Positions 9,320 to 18,170 of a stretch of 64,000 bases of DNA are shown here, piece by piece. The notes under the pieces are model-generated. The model was not told the DNA's origin. It did not search any database and was given only the letters and a program-made list of their open reading frames with translations. Where the stretch lies: positions 1 through 64,000 of the forward strand of contig NZ_CANLTL010000014.1 in the NCBI RefSeq assembly GCF_947494015.1, in the 5' to 3' direction. The position numbers and the translations under genes are program-made. Position 1 is the first letter of the stretch; each line of letters starts with the position of its first letter. This DNA comes from an uncultured Cellulomonas sp. Its GTDB lineage: Bacteria; Actinomycetota; Actinomycetes; Actinomycetales; Cellulomonadaceae.

Positions 9320-10108
9320 TCACTTCAGGGCGCCGGCCGCCAGGCCCCGCTCGAAGTACTTCTGCAGCGACAGGTACGCGATGACCTCGGGCACGGCGGT
9401 GATGACGGCGGCCGCGAGGACGCCCGTCTGGTCGTTGGTGTACTGGCTCGTGAAGAACGACGGCAGCAGCGTGACGACCTGCCGGTCGGGGTCGTTGAGC
9501 ATGAGCAGCGGCAGCAGGTAGGCGTTCCAGGCGTTGATGAGGGTGAGTACCACGATCGCCGCGGCGATCGGCCGGGTCAGCGGCAGGACGATGCGCCAGA
9601 ACACCTGGAAGACCCCGGCGCCGTCGACCCGGCCGGCCTCCATCAGCTCGGACGGGATGCCGGCGAAGAAGCTGCGGGCGAGCAGCACGGTGAACGGCAC
9701 CTGCAGCGCCGCGAGCGGCAGGATCACCGCGATGTGCTCGTTGTAGAGGTCGAACGTCGACGCGGTCACGAACAGCGGGGTGAGCAGGACCGCCTCGGGC
9801 ATGGTCAGGGCCGCCAGCAGCAGCCAGAACCAGACCTCCCGGCCGGCGATCCGGAGCTTGGCGAACCCGAACGCCGCGAGCATCGTCACCACGTACACCA
9901 GCGCGATCGTCGAGACCGCGATGATCAGGCTGTTGCGGAAGTAGGTGCCCACGACGCCGGTCGCGAAGACCTTCTCGTAGTTGCCCCACCCGCGTCCGGC
10001 GAAGGAGCCGGACACCATGACCACCAGCGGGGCGAGGAAGGGCAGCGCGAGGACGATCGCCAGCAGGTGCAGCCCGAGGCGTTGACGGGTGGTGCGTGCT
10101 TCGAACAT
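9320..10108 (-). CDS. Carbohydrate ABC transporter permease, MalG type
   Basis: A 262-residue membrane protein with six predicted helices and the EAA loop ELMEAGRVDGAGVFQVFWRI, which contacts the ATPase. It forms the channel with the MalF-type partner encoded 3 bases upstream. The C-terminus (LQKYFERGLAAGALK) matches the paralogue at 30962-31750 (LQKHFERGMAAGAIK), so the two transporters are related. No ATPase gene is in the operon; as in many actinobacteria a shared MsiK-like ATPase elsewhere is probably used. Confidence 0.9.
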   Translation of the reverse strand: MFEARTTRQRLGLHLLAIVLALPFLAPLVVMVSGSFAGRGWGNYEKVFATGVVGTYFRNSLIIAVSTIALVYVVTMLAAFGFAKLRIAGREVWFWLLLAALTMPEAVLLTPLFVTASTFDLYNEHIAVILPLAALQVPFTVLLARSFFAGIPSELMEAGRVDGAGVFQVFWRIVLPLTRPIAAAIVVLTLINAWNAYLLPLLMLNDPDRQVVTLLPSFFTSQYTNDQTGVLAAAVITAVPEVIAYLSLQKYFERGLAAGALK

Positions 10109-10111
10109 GGC

Positions 10112-11071
10112 TCAGACCCTCTCGGCGCGGCGGTTGCGGACACTCATGAGCACACCGCCGACGATCGCCAGCACCAGGAGCGCGACGGAGATCGCCGCCG
10201 CGTACCCGAAGTGCTTCTCCGCGACCATCACCTGGTAGATGTACGTGCCCAGGAACTCGGTGCCGTGGTTGGGCCCGCCCTTGGTGACCAGGTACGGGAC
10301 GTCGAACGTCTTGAGCGCACCGATGAGGCCGAGCAGCGCGAGCGCGGCGGTGGTCCCGCGGACCATCGGCCACACGATCGAGCGCAGCGCCCGCAGGTTG
10401 CCGGCGCCGTCGATCCGTGCGGCCTCGAGGACCTCGGGGTCGATCTGGCTCATCGCGGCGTAGAAGAGGATGAACGTCAGGCCGGTCCACTGCCAGACCG
10501 TGACCACCATGACCACGCCCATCGCGGTCGTGGAGTCCGCGAGCCAGGGCTGGGAGACGGCATCCAGCCCGACGGCGTCGAGCAGCCGGTTGAGCTGCCC
10601 GTTCGCGTCGAAGATCTGCCGGAAGACGGGCGCCATGATGGCCGGGGCCAGGACGGTCGGGACGAAGACGACGACCTTGAACAGCGTCCCGAACCGGATC
10701 CGTGAGTGCATGAGCGCCGCGAACACGAAGCCGAGCACCGTCTGCACGGCGAAGGTGATGACGAAGAAGTACGCCGTGTGCCACAGCGCCTTCCAGAAGA
10801 CCGGGTCGGCGACCATCTCGCGGTAGTTCTCGCCGCCGATCGGCTCCGACGGCGACAGGATGAAGCCGTTCCAGTCGAGCGTCGAGACGTACCCGGTGTA
10901 CCCGATGGAGAAGTAGATCAGGCCGACGACCAGGACGACGGCCGGCAGGATCCACGGCAGGCCGGATGCCTGCCGGGGACCGCGGCGGCGCGCGACCGCT
11001 CTGTCGTCGGGCCGGCCGGACGACGGGGCCGAGCGACCCGGGGTCGGCCGTGCTGCTGCAGTGGTGCTCAT
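10112..11071 (-). CDS. Carbohydrate ABC transporter permease, MalF type
   Basis: About 319 residues: a short basic, disordered N-terminus, then six membrane helices beginning at LPWILPAVVLVVGL, and the EAA loop EVLEAARIDGAGNLRALRSI. ATG at 11071 has GAGGG upstream. It pairs with the MalG-type permease directly after it and with the binding lipoprotein 68 bases before it. Substrate is probably an oligosaccharide from plant cell wall, judged from the catabolic genes in the same operon. Confidence 0.9.
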   Translation of the reverse strand: MSTTAAARPTPGRSAPSSGRPDDRAVARRRGPRQASGLPWILPAVVLVVGLIYFSIGYTGYVSTLDWNGFILSPSEPIGGENYREMVADPVFWKALWHTAYFFVITFAVQTVLGFVFAALMHSRIRFGTLFKVVVFVPTVLAPAIMAPVFRQIFDANGQLNRLLDAVGLDAVSQPWLADSTTAMGVVMVVTVWQWTGLTFILFYAAMSQIDPEVLEAARIDGAGNLRALRSIVWPMVRGTTAALALLGLIGALKTFDVPYLVTKGGPNHGTEFLGTYIYQVMVAEKHFGYAAAISVALLVLAIVGGVLMSVRNRRAERV

Positions 11072-11139
11072 CGTTGAGTCCCTCGCTGAGGTGGGGCCCG
11101 CCACGGCGCCGGAGGACCGGCGCCGCGGCGGGCGGGAGG

Positions 11140-12513
11140 TCACTCCTCGTCCTGCACGGCCTGCAGGGCGGCGAGCGCCTCGTCGATGGTCATGTCGTCG
11201 GAGGCGACGCCGATCAGGGCGTCCTCGAAGGCCGAGTTGAGGTCGGCGCTGACCGTGGCGAAGCGCGGCTGCGTGGCCTCGCCGGCCCGCTCGGTGTACT
11301 CCTGCAGGGGCTCGAGCTGGCGGGACGGGTCCACCAGGTCGATCTGGTCCCACTGCGGGGTGATCCCCTGCAGCGCCGGGATGTTGTTCAGCGTGTTGGC
11401 GACCGCCTGCTGACCGGCCTCGCTGGCGCCCAGCCACAGGGCGAACGTGGTCGCCGCCTCCGGCTGGTCGGTCTGCGCGCTGACCGCGAGGCCGTAGTCC
11501 GCGTCGCCGAACAGCGAGCCGGTGTTCCCGGTGCCGGCCAGGTCGGGGAACACGGCCGGGGTGATGGTGATCGGCTCGGGGCTCGCCACCCCGGCGGCCT
11601 CCATCGCGGCGATCATGCTGTCGCGGACCGCGTACTGGGTGTACCAGGTGCCCATCATGATCATGGCGTAGTCGCCGGACATGAAGGCGTTGTTGGCGTC
11701 GGGGTACTGCTGCAGGCCGATCGCGCCCTCCTGCATGATCCCCTCGTCGAACAGCGACTTCCAGATCTCCATCGCCTGGACGAATCGCTCGTCGGTCCAG
11801 GGGACCTCGCCCTCGGTCGCGTCCACGTACAGGCCCGGCTCGACGTTCTCCGCGATCGCCTCGAAGGTGTCCATGTCGAACGCGTGCTGCCCGGCGCCCT
11901 GGACGAAGCAGCCCTCACCGTTCTGCTCGAGGGTGGCGCAGACCTGCGTCCACTCCTCCATCGTGGTGGGCGCCTGGAGCCCGTACTGGTCGAAGATGTC
12001 CTGGTTGATCCACAGGCCGCCGGAGTAGACGGCCCCGGCGGACATGCCGACGAGCTTGCCGTCCACGGTGAGCGGGTCGACGCCGGCCGGGGCGAGCTGG
12101 TCCTTCCAGTCCTCCCCGAGCGCGTCCTCGACCGCGGGCGTCAGGTCGAGCGCGGCGGCACCGAACGTGTCGACGCCCCCGTTGGCGGACCCGGGCGCGA
12201 CGTTGAACACGTCCGGGCCGTCGCTCGACGTGATCGCCGGGCCGAGCACCGAGTCGTAGCTGTCGATCGGCTTGGACACGAAGGTGACCTCGATGTCCGG
12301 GTACTCCTCGTTGAAGGCGGCGATCAGCTTCTCCGCGTTGACCGCGTCGGGGGTCCAGCCCCACCAGGTGAGGCTGCCCGAGTCCGCCCCGCCGGTCGGG
12401 GCGGCGGCCTCCTCCCCGCCGCTGCTGCAGGCCGTGAGGCCGAGCAGGGCGAGGGTCGAGACCGCGACCGCGGCCGTCCGCCGGGAGCGTCGTGTCGTCG
12501 TCGACGTCCGCAT
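11140..12513 (-). CDS. Extracellular solute-binding lipoprotein (sugar ABC transporter)
   Basis: A 457-residue family-1 solute-binding protein. The signal peptide has RRSRRTAAVAV then LLGLTAC, a lipobox (LTAC), so the protein is lipid-anchored outside the membrane. The mature part begins SLTWWGWTPDAVNAEKLI, a spelling shared with the paralogue at 32750-34132. ATG at 12513 is chosen because GGAG lies 6 bases before it, rather than the ATG four codons upstream. It is the first gene of the region A operon and faces the LacI-type regulator across a 285-base divergent promoter region. Confidence 0.9.
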   Translation of the reverse strand: MRTSTTTRRSRRTAAVAVSTLALLGLTACSSGGEEAAAPTGGADSGSLTWWGWTPDAVNAEKLIAAFNEEYPDIEVTFVSKPIDSYDSVLGPAITSSDGPDVFNVAPGSANGGVDTFGAAALDLTPAVEDALGEDWKDQLAPAGVDPLTVDGKLVGMSAGAVYSGGLWINQDIFDQYGLQAPTTMEEWTQVCATLEQNGEGCFVQGAGQHAFDMDTFEAIAENVEPGLYVDATEGEVPWTDERFVQAMEIWKSLFDEGIMQEGAIGLQQYPDANNAFMSGDYAMIMMGTWYTQYAVRDSMIAAMEAAGVASPEPITITPAVFPDLAGTGNTGSLFGDADYGLAVSAQTDQPEAATTFALWLGASEAGQQAVANTLNNIPALQGITPQWDQIDLVDPSRQLEPLQEYTERAGEATQPRFATVSADLNSAFEDALIGVASDDMTIDEALAALQAVQDEE

Positions 12514-12701
12514 GAGGTGCTCCATTTCCGCCCGCACGCGGGCTGTGGCTGTCCTGTGGTTCACCCGTCGTCGGGCCTCGCACGTGAACCCGGCTCGGGC
12601 GCCGGTCCACGTCGTCTCGGTCGGGGCGGCACCGGGAACCACTGCGTCCCCGGCCCGGCCCCGTCTCGTCGCCCGCGTCTCCCGTCGTCACACCGACACC
12701 G

Positions 12702-12750
12702 GAAGAAACTACCGAAGCAACTTTCGTAGCAACTTTCAGCGGTTAACATA
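12702..12750. promoter_or_regulatory. Divergent operator/promoter: three tandem 12-mers next to overlapping -10 elements
   Basis: Three head-to-tail 12-base units lie at 12702-12713, 12714-12725 and 12726-12737 (GAAGAAACTACC, GAAGCAACTTTC, GTAGCAACTTTC). Next to them TAACAT (12744-12749, plus) and TATGTT (12750-12745, minus) could serve as -10 hexamers for the regulator and the transport operon. This is the only AT-rich stretch between the LacI gene and the binding-protein gene, so it is the likely regulator binding site. It is not the usual single LacI palindrome with central CG. Confidence 0.6.
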
Positions 12751-12798
12751 GGCGGGCCGTGGCGGGACGTCAACGGTCCGATGAGGTGAAGGAGTCCG

Positions 12799-13896
12799 AT
12801 GGCCGGGCGCGGCGTGACGATCGCGGAGATCGCGACGGCGGCGGGCGTGTCGGTCCCGACCGTCTCCAAGGTCCTCAACGGCCGGCCGGGGGTCTCCGCG
12901 ACCACGCGCGAGCAGGTCGAGCACCTGCTCGAGACGCACGGCTACGAGCGCCGCACACGACTGCGGCCGAGCAGCGGCCTGATCGACTTCGTCATCCGGG
13001 ACCTGGACACGCAGTGGGCGACCGCGCTGCTGCGCGGGGCGCAGGCGGAGGCGGCGCGCCTGGGCCACGACCTGGTCGTGACGACGACGCACGGCAAGCC
13101 GGTCGGGACGCCGGACTGGGTGGAGCACCTGGCCGAGCGCGGGTCCGACGGCGTCGTCCTGGTCGTCTCCGAGCTGCTCGACGCCGGCCGGCAGGAGCTC
13201 GAGCGGCTGCGCACGCCCGTCGTGCTCGTCGACCCCGTGCGCAGCGGCTCGGAGTCCATCGCGACCGTCGTGGCGACGGACTGGGCCGGCGGCCGGGACG
13301 CCACCGACCACCTGCTGCAGCTGGGGCACCGCCGGATCGGGTTCATCACCGGTCCGCCCGAGCAGGAGTGCCACCGCGACCGGGTCGACGGGTACCGCGC
13401 GGCGCTGTCCCGGGCCGGGGTCGCCCTGGACCCCGCGCTCGTGCGGCACGGTGACTCCCTGGTCAGCGGCGGGGTCCGGCACGGGACGGACCTGCTCGCC
13501 CTGGCGGACCGCCCGACGGCGATCATCAGCGGCTCGGACGAGCAGGCGTACGGCGTGTACCAGGCGGCGCGCGCGGCCGGTCTGCGGGTCCCGGACGACC
13601 TGTCGGTGATCGGGTTCGACGACGTCGAGCTGTGCCAGTGGGTGTCCCCACAGCTCACCACGGTCCGCCAGCCCCTGGCGGACATGGCGCGGGAGGCCAC
13701 CCGGATGGTCATCGAGCTGTCGCGCGACGGCGTGCGGCCGGCGTCGCGCCTCGAGCTCGCCACGAGCGTCGTGGTGCGGCAGTCGACCGCGCGGCCCCCG
13801 GCGGCGCGCGAGCCGGAGCGGGTCCCGCGGTCGCCCGCCACCGCCACCGCCACCGCCACCGCCGCCGTCGCCGAGGACGCCGGGCACGAAGGCTGA
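12799..13896 (+). CDS. LacI-family transcriptional regulator
   Basis: A 365-residue LacI/GalR repressor. The N-terminal helix-turn-helix with hinge is [20 protein letters not shown] (residues about 6-25) and [14 protein letters not shown]; the rest is a periplasmic-binding-like effector domain ([15 protein letters not shown]). AAGGAG precedes the ATG. It is divergent from the sugar operon it very probably represses. The last about 30 residues are an unusual Ala-Thr tail coded by a GCCACC repeat (13837-13866), absent from typical members. Confidence 0.9.
   Translation: MAGRGVTIAEIATAAGVSVPTVSKVLNGRPGVSATTREQVEHLLETHGYERRTRLRPSSGLIDFVIRDLDTQWATALLRGAQAEAARLGHDLVVTTTHGKPVGTPDWVEHLAERGSDGVVLVVSELLDAGRQELERLRTPVVLVDPVRSGSESIATVVATDWAGGRDATDHLLQLGHRRIGFITGPPEQECHRDRVDGYRAALSRAGVALDPALVRHGDSLVSGGVRHGTDLLALADRPTAIISGSDEQAYGVYQAARAAGLRVPDDLSVIGFDDVELCQWVSPQLTTVRQPLADMAREATRMVIELSRDGVRPASRLELATSVVVRQSTARPPAAREPERVPRSPATATATATAAVAEDAGHEG
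13837..13866 (+). repeat. GCCACC hexanucleotide repeat in the LacI 3' end
   Basis: Four to five in-frame copies of GCCACC, ending in GCCGCC, code for an ATATATA tail. Hexamer repeats of this kind change length without shifting frame, so tail length is likely to vary between strains. Confidence 0.8.
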
Positions 13897-13984
13897 CCGG
13901 CCGGCTGCCGGGGCCACGGCTCGCCACGCCCGCCCGCGGCGTCACGCGGTCGAATCCGCCGCACGTGCCTGGGACACTGGGGGC

Positions 13985-15505
13985 ATGACCACCACCGACC
14001 AGCCCCTGCCCGACGACGCCACCGAGCCGTCGGACGCGCCCCTGGCGGGCGCCGCGGAGGTCGCCGGCGACGACGTCGCGCGCGAGCAGGCCCTGCGCGC
14101 CGGCCTGACCGAGTACGAGCTCGAGGACGACGACCTCGCCCTGCTCGACGGCGGGGACGACCTCGGCGACGACGACGCCCCGTCCGCGCCGCTGCCCGTG
14201 CTGGCCGTCGTCGGGCGGCCGAACGTCGGCAAGTCCACCCTGGTCAACCGCATCCTCGGGCGCCGCGAGGCCGTGGTCGAGGACAAGCCGGGCGTCACCC
14301 GCGACCGCGTGAGCTACCCCGCGGAGTGGGCCGGGCGCCGGTTCACCCTGGTCGACACCGGCGGCTGGGAGGTCGACGTCGCCGGCATCGAGGCGCGCGT
14401 CGCCGAGCAGGCCGAGGTCGCCATCTCGCTCGCCGACGCCGTGCTGTTCGTGGTCGACGCCACCGTCGGCCCGACGGCGACGGACGAGCGGGTCGTGCGG
14501 CTGCTGCGCAGGTCTGGCAAGCCGGTGGTGCTGTGCGCCAACAAGGTGGACGGACCGCGGGTCGAGGCCGACGCCACCGAGCTGTGGAGTCTCGGCCTCG
14601 GCGAGCCGCACCCCGTCTCGGCGCTGCACGGCCGCGGGACCGGCGACCTGCTCGACGCCGCCATGCAGGCCCTGCCGACGACGTCGGCGCACGGCGTGCC
14701 GATGCCCGAGGGCGGGCCACGCCGGGTGGCGCTGATCGGCCGGCCCAACGTCGGCAAGTCGTCCCTGCTGAACAAGCTGGCCGGCGCCGAGCGCGTCGTC
14801 GTCGACGCCACCGCCGGCACGACCCGCGACCCGGTCGACGAGCTCATCCAGCTCCGCGGCCGGCCGTGGTGGTTCGTCGACACCGCCGGCATCCGCCGTC
14901 GCGTGCACCAGACCAGCGGCGCAGACTTCTACGCCTCGCTGCGCACCCAGGCCGCGATCGAGAAGGCCGAGGTCGCCGTCGTGCTGGTGGACGCGAGCGT
15001 GAAGATGACCGAGCAGGACACCCGGGTCATCTCCCAGGTCGTCGACTCGGGGCGCGCCCTGGTGATCGCGTACAACAAGTGGGACCTCATGGACGAGGAC
15101 CGCCGTCCGTTCCTGGAGCGCGAGATCGAGCAGGACCTGGTGCAGGTCCAGTGGGCGCCGCGGGTGAACATCTCCGCACGGACCGGCTGGCACGCCGACC
15201 GGCTGGTGCCGGCCCTCGAGCGGTCGCTGGCGTCCTGGGACACCCGGGTGCCGACCGGGCGGCTGAACGCGTTCCTCGGTGAGCTCGTCGCGGCGCACCC
15301 GCACCCGCTGCGCGGCGGCAAGCAGCCCCGGATCCTGTTCGCGACACAGGCCTCGACGCGGCCGCCGCGGTTCGTCATCTTCGCGTCGGGCTTCCTCGAG
15401 GCCGGGTACCGCCGGTTCATCGAGCGCCGGCTGCGCGAGACCTTCGGCTTCGAGGGCACCCCGATCGAGATCTCGGTGCGGGTGCGGGAGAAGCGGCGAC
15501 GTTGA
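13985..15505 (+). CDS. der: Ribosome-associated GTPase Der (EngA)
   Basis: A 506-residue double-GTPase needed for 50S ribosome maturation. Two complete G domains are visible, each with GRPNVGKS (residues about 78 and 251), DTGG/DTAG switch II, and NKVD/NKWD guanine specificity motifs; the C-terminal KH-like domain follows. An acidic N-terminal extension of about 65 residues, rich in Asp and Glu, is typical of actinobacterial Der. A weak GGGGG precedes the ATG. Confidence 0.97.
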   Translation: MTTTDQPLPDDATEPSDAPLAGAAEVAGDDVAREQALRAGLTEYELEDDDLALLDGGDDLGDDDAPSAPLPVLAVVGRPNVGKSTLVNRILGRREAVVEDKPGVTRDRVSYPAEWAGRRFTLVDTGGWEVDVAGIEARVAEQAEVAISLADAVLFVVDATVGPTATDERVVRLLRRSGKPVVLCANKVDGPRVEADATELWSLGLGEPHPVSALHGRGTGDLLDAAMQALPTTSAHGVPMPEGGPRRVALIGRPNVGKSSLLNKLAGAERVVVDATAGTTRDPVDELIQLRGRPWWFVDTAGIRRRVHQTSGADFYASLRTQAAIEKAEVAVVLVDASVKMTEQDTRVISQVVDSGRALVIAYNKWDLMDEDRRPFLEREIEQDLVQVQWAPRVNISARTGWHADRLVPALERSLASWDTRVPTGRLNAFLGELVAAHPHPLRGGKQPRILFATQASTRPPRFVIFASGFLEAGYRRFIERRLRETFGFEGTPIEISVRVREKRRR

Positions 15506-16644
15506 GCGGGGCGACCGCCGCGTCCCGGCGGGCTGGCGCGGAGCGTGGTCGCCTGCTGCGCTGGGGACTGCCGCGCGACCCCGACGCGTCCTCGCACCTG
15601 GCCGGCTTCCTGGTCTCGACCGTGGTCACCGTCCTGGCGGTCCGGGCCTTCCTCGCCGCGGCGGGCTACCCGCAGGTCGGCGGGGACGGCCTGCACATCG
15701 CGCACGTGCTGTGGGGCGGCCTGCTGATGGCGGTCGCGTTCGTGCTGCTGCTGTCCTTCGCCGGGCCGGTCGTGCGACCGCTGGGCTCGGTGGTCGGCGG
15801 GGTCGGCTTCGGCCTGTTCGTGGACGAGGTCGGCAAGTTCGTCACCGACGACAACGACTACTTCTACGAGCCGACCGCGGCGCTGATCTACGTGGTCGTC
15901 GTCGGCCTGGTGCTGCTCGGTGAGATGCTGCACGGCCGCCGCCCGCACCACCCCAGCGAGTACCTGGCCGGCGCCGCGGACCACGCGGTGTCCGGGCTGG
16001 TCGGCGGGTTCACCCGCCGGGCCCGGGCCGAGGCCCGTGACCTGCTGGAGCGGGGGAGCGCCGCCCGCGGCAGTGTGCAGGTGCGCGCGCTGCTGGACGT
16101 CGTCGAGGACGACCCGGACGAGATCGTCGACCCGATCGACGCCGTCGGCGGCGCGGTGGTCCGGGTGACGCACCGCCTGGTCCGGGCGAGGTGGGTGCCG
16201 TGGCTGACGGTCGCGGTGCTGACCCTCGCCGGCCTGGCGAGCGTGGGCCGTGGGGTGTGGTCGTGGTGGCAGGGCGCGGACGTGCCCTCCTGGATCGTCG
16301 CCGGGCTGGTCGCCAGCGGCGCCGCGTCGTTCCTCCTCGCCGTGCGGGGGCTGATGGTGGTCGGCGCCGACCGCCGGGCCGGCTACACGTCCTTCCGCCG
16401 GGCGGTGCTGCTCAGCCTGCTGGTCACCCAGGTGTTCCTGTTCCGCATCGAGCAGTGGGCGGCCACGGCCGGGCTGGCCGTCGACCTCGTGGTGCTGGGG
16501 CTCATCGCGGCGGAGCTGACCAGCATCGACGCCGAGCGGGGCGGGCGGGCGCCGGTCGACGGCGGGTCCCCGGACGGCGTGGCACGCGCGGGGCGGGCGG
16601 GCGACGGTGCGCCGGTGACCGGACCCGGGCGCGAGGTGCGGTAG
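15502..16644 (+). CDS. Hypothetical multi-pass membrane protein
   Basis: About 380 residues with an N-terminal group of four to five membrane helices ([44 protein letters not shown]) and a C-terminal group of three or four, separated by a charged soluble segment ([20 protein letters not shown]). I do not recognise a named family. The proposed TTG start overlaps the Der stop by 4 bases, so it is probably translated with Der; its own start is not certain. A conserved-looking [20 protein letters not shown] segment with acidic residues inside the first membrane group suggests a transport or sensing role, but this is only inference. Confidence 0.65.
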   Translation: MSGATAASRRAGAERGRLLRWGLPRDPDASSHLAGFLVSTVVTVLAVRAFLAAAGYPQVGGDGLHIAHVLWGGLLMAVAFVLLLSFAGPVVRPLGSVVGGVGFGLFVDEVGKFVTDDNDYFYEPTAALIYVVVVGLVLLGEMLHGRRPHHPSEYLAGAADHAVSGLVGGFTRRARAEARDLLERGSAARGSVQVRALLDVVEDDPDEIVDPIDAVGGAVVRVTHRLVRARWVPWLTVAVLTLAGLASVGRGVWSWWQGADVPSWIVAGLVASGAASFLLAVRGLMVVGADRRAGYTSFRRAVLLSLLVTQVFLFRIEQWAATAGLAVDLVVLGLIAAELTSIDAERGGRAPVDGGSPDGVARAGRAGDGAPVTGPGREVR

Positions 16645-16671
16645 AGTTCTGGCGGCTCGTGAACGAGCCGG

Positions 16672-16748
<77 letters not shown>

Positions 16749-16749
16749 C

Positions 16750-16787
16750 AGGGCCTCGATCTGCTCACGCAGGTCGGGGCCCTTTTT
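16750..16787 (+). terminator. Rho-independent terminator after tRNA-Pro
   Basis: A 15-bp stem (two G-U pairs) at 16750-16783 with loop TCAC, followed by TTTTT at 16783-16787. The C-terminal codons of the opposite-strand integrase remnant run through it. Confidence 0.85.
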
Positions 16788-17372
16788 CGTCGGCCACGCG
16801 CAGCCTCGGGGACGCCTCGCCGCGCGAGGAAAAGCCCCCGTGAAGTCCCCACCAGGCCGAAAAGGCTCCACCGGCGTCCCGAACGGCGTCGTGATCGGGG
16901 TGCAGGTACCGGACGGTCACGGCGGGGTCCTGGTGACCCGCGACTCGTTGCGGCGCGTACAGCGGGACGCCGCTGTCTGCCATCCACGTCAGCGCGGTGT
17001 GCCGCAGACCGTGCCGGACGAGGCCGGGGTAGCCAAGCCGGCTCACGAGCTCGTTCCACTTGGTCGCGTCACGCAGTGTCGCGGTGGTGATGACGCCGCC
17101 GCGCGGCCCCAGCGACAGCCGGTCACCGGGGGAGCGGTCGTGCACCAGGTGCACCAGCGTCGGCCGAAGGGGATCGATGATCGGCACGACGCGCGAGCGA
17201 CGCCCCTTGGTCGACTTCGTCACCAGCCCGCCGCGGCGCGGGTACGTCTGCCGGCGGACGGCGATCTGGCCTGTGTCGAGATCGACGTCACCGACGGTGA
17301 GCCCTGAGGCCTCGCTGCCCGCAGTGCGGTGCAGGCCAGAAGCATGACCATGTCGCCCCGCGTTGGCACCGG
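16765..17372 (-). pseudogene. Tyrosine recombinase (integrase) remnant, truncated and frameshifted
   Basis: The C-terminal catalytic domain survives: HGLRHTALTWMAD (H-x-x-R), AGHQDPAVTVRY with the nucleophile tyrosine in RYLHPD, and EASGLTVGDVDLD. The catalytic arginine segment MVMLLACTALRA is present only in another frame; about one base has been lost near 17337, just after CTGCGGGC. The N-terminal core-binding domain is missing, and the TetR stop at 17400 follows almost at once. Remnant of the enzyme that inserted the island into tRNA-Pro. Confidence 0.85.
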
Positions 17373-17399
17373 TCAGGGCACGGTGGGCCCCGTCATCCC

Positions 17400-18068
17400 C
17401 TACCGCCGCGCGGCCGCGTCGATCCCGTTGAGCAGCAGGTCCAGGCCGACCTCGAAGGATGCCCCGAAGGCGTACCCAGGCTTCAGCACGTGCTGGGTCG
17501 TGAAGTCGACGAGGTTCGGGTACTGGCCGGCGGGGAAGGCCTGCGCCATCTGGTCGGCCATGTCGACCATCTCGGCCCCGCCGGCGGACGGGAGGGCTGC
17601 CTCCTGGAGCGCGAAGCCGTAGACGAACGCGTCCAGGAGTGCGTACGCGTGCGCGGTCAGCTCCCACGAGAGGCCGCCCCGTCGGAGGCACCCGAGGACG
17701 GCATCGTGATGGTGCAGCGTCGCCGGCCCTGGGGACCTGCGGGACTCCAGCAAGGGGGTTGCCCACGGGTGGCGCCGCAGCACCTCGCGCGCCGAGGCGC
17801 ACCGGTGCCGCATCCCGTCCTTCCACGGCTGGTCCGGCGGCGGGTCGTCGAACTCGCTGAACACGAGGTCGACGACGCCGTCCAGGATCGCCTCCTTGCC
17901 GGCCACGTGGTGGTAGAGGGCCATCGGCTTGACGTCGAGCTCGGTCGCGAGGCGGCGGATCGTCAGCGCCTCGATCCCAATCCGGTCGGCGAGCGCGACC
18001 GCCGCCTCGAGGACCCGGGCGCGGGTCAGTGGCGCCCGTGCCGCGTCCCTGGCGTTGGTCGTGGTCAT
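17400..18068 (-). CDS. TetR-family repressor (TetR_C type)
   Basis: A 222-residue regulator. The N-terminal helix-turn-helix is in LTIRRLATELDVKPMALYHH (residues about 37-56), followed by HVAGKEAILDGVVD; the C-terminal domain resembles that of the TetR/TetR_C group with the ligand pocket and four-helix bundle. Start ATG at 18068 has GGAGAG upstream. It is divergent from the dehydrogenase at 18171, with two palindromic operators between them, so it most probably represses both genes and is released by a small lipophilic ligand. Confidence 0.88.
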   Translation of the reverse strand: MTTTNARDAARAPLTRARVLEAAVALADRIGIEALTIRRLATELDVKPMALYHHVAGKEAILDGVVDLVFSEFDDPPPDQPWKDGMRHRCASAREVLRRHPWATPLLESRRSPGPATLHHHDAVLGCLRRGGLSWELTAHAYALLDAFVYGFALQEAALPSAGGAEMVDMADQMAQAFPAGQYPNLVDFTTQHVLKPGYAFGASFEVGLDLLLNGIDAAARR

Positions 18069-18101
18069 CGCTCTCCGCTCCGTGGCCGGGCATTGACCAC
18101 T

Positions 18102-18146
18102 GTACTTAGTACGTCTAGGGTCGACGCTATCACCTGTACTAAGTAC
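18102..18146. promoter_or_regulatory. Two TetR operators (GTACTNAGTAC)
   Basis: Two copies of an 11-base perfect palindrome are seen at 18102-18112 (GTACTTAGTAC) and 18136-18146 (GTACTAAGTAC), centres 34 bases apart, each preceded by CT or C and followed by G. They fill the short space between the divergent TetR and oxidoreductase genes. Confidence 0.85.
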
Positions 18147-18170
18147 GAATCGCACACCCGGAGGCTTGAG

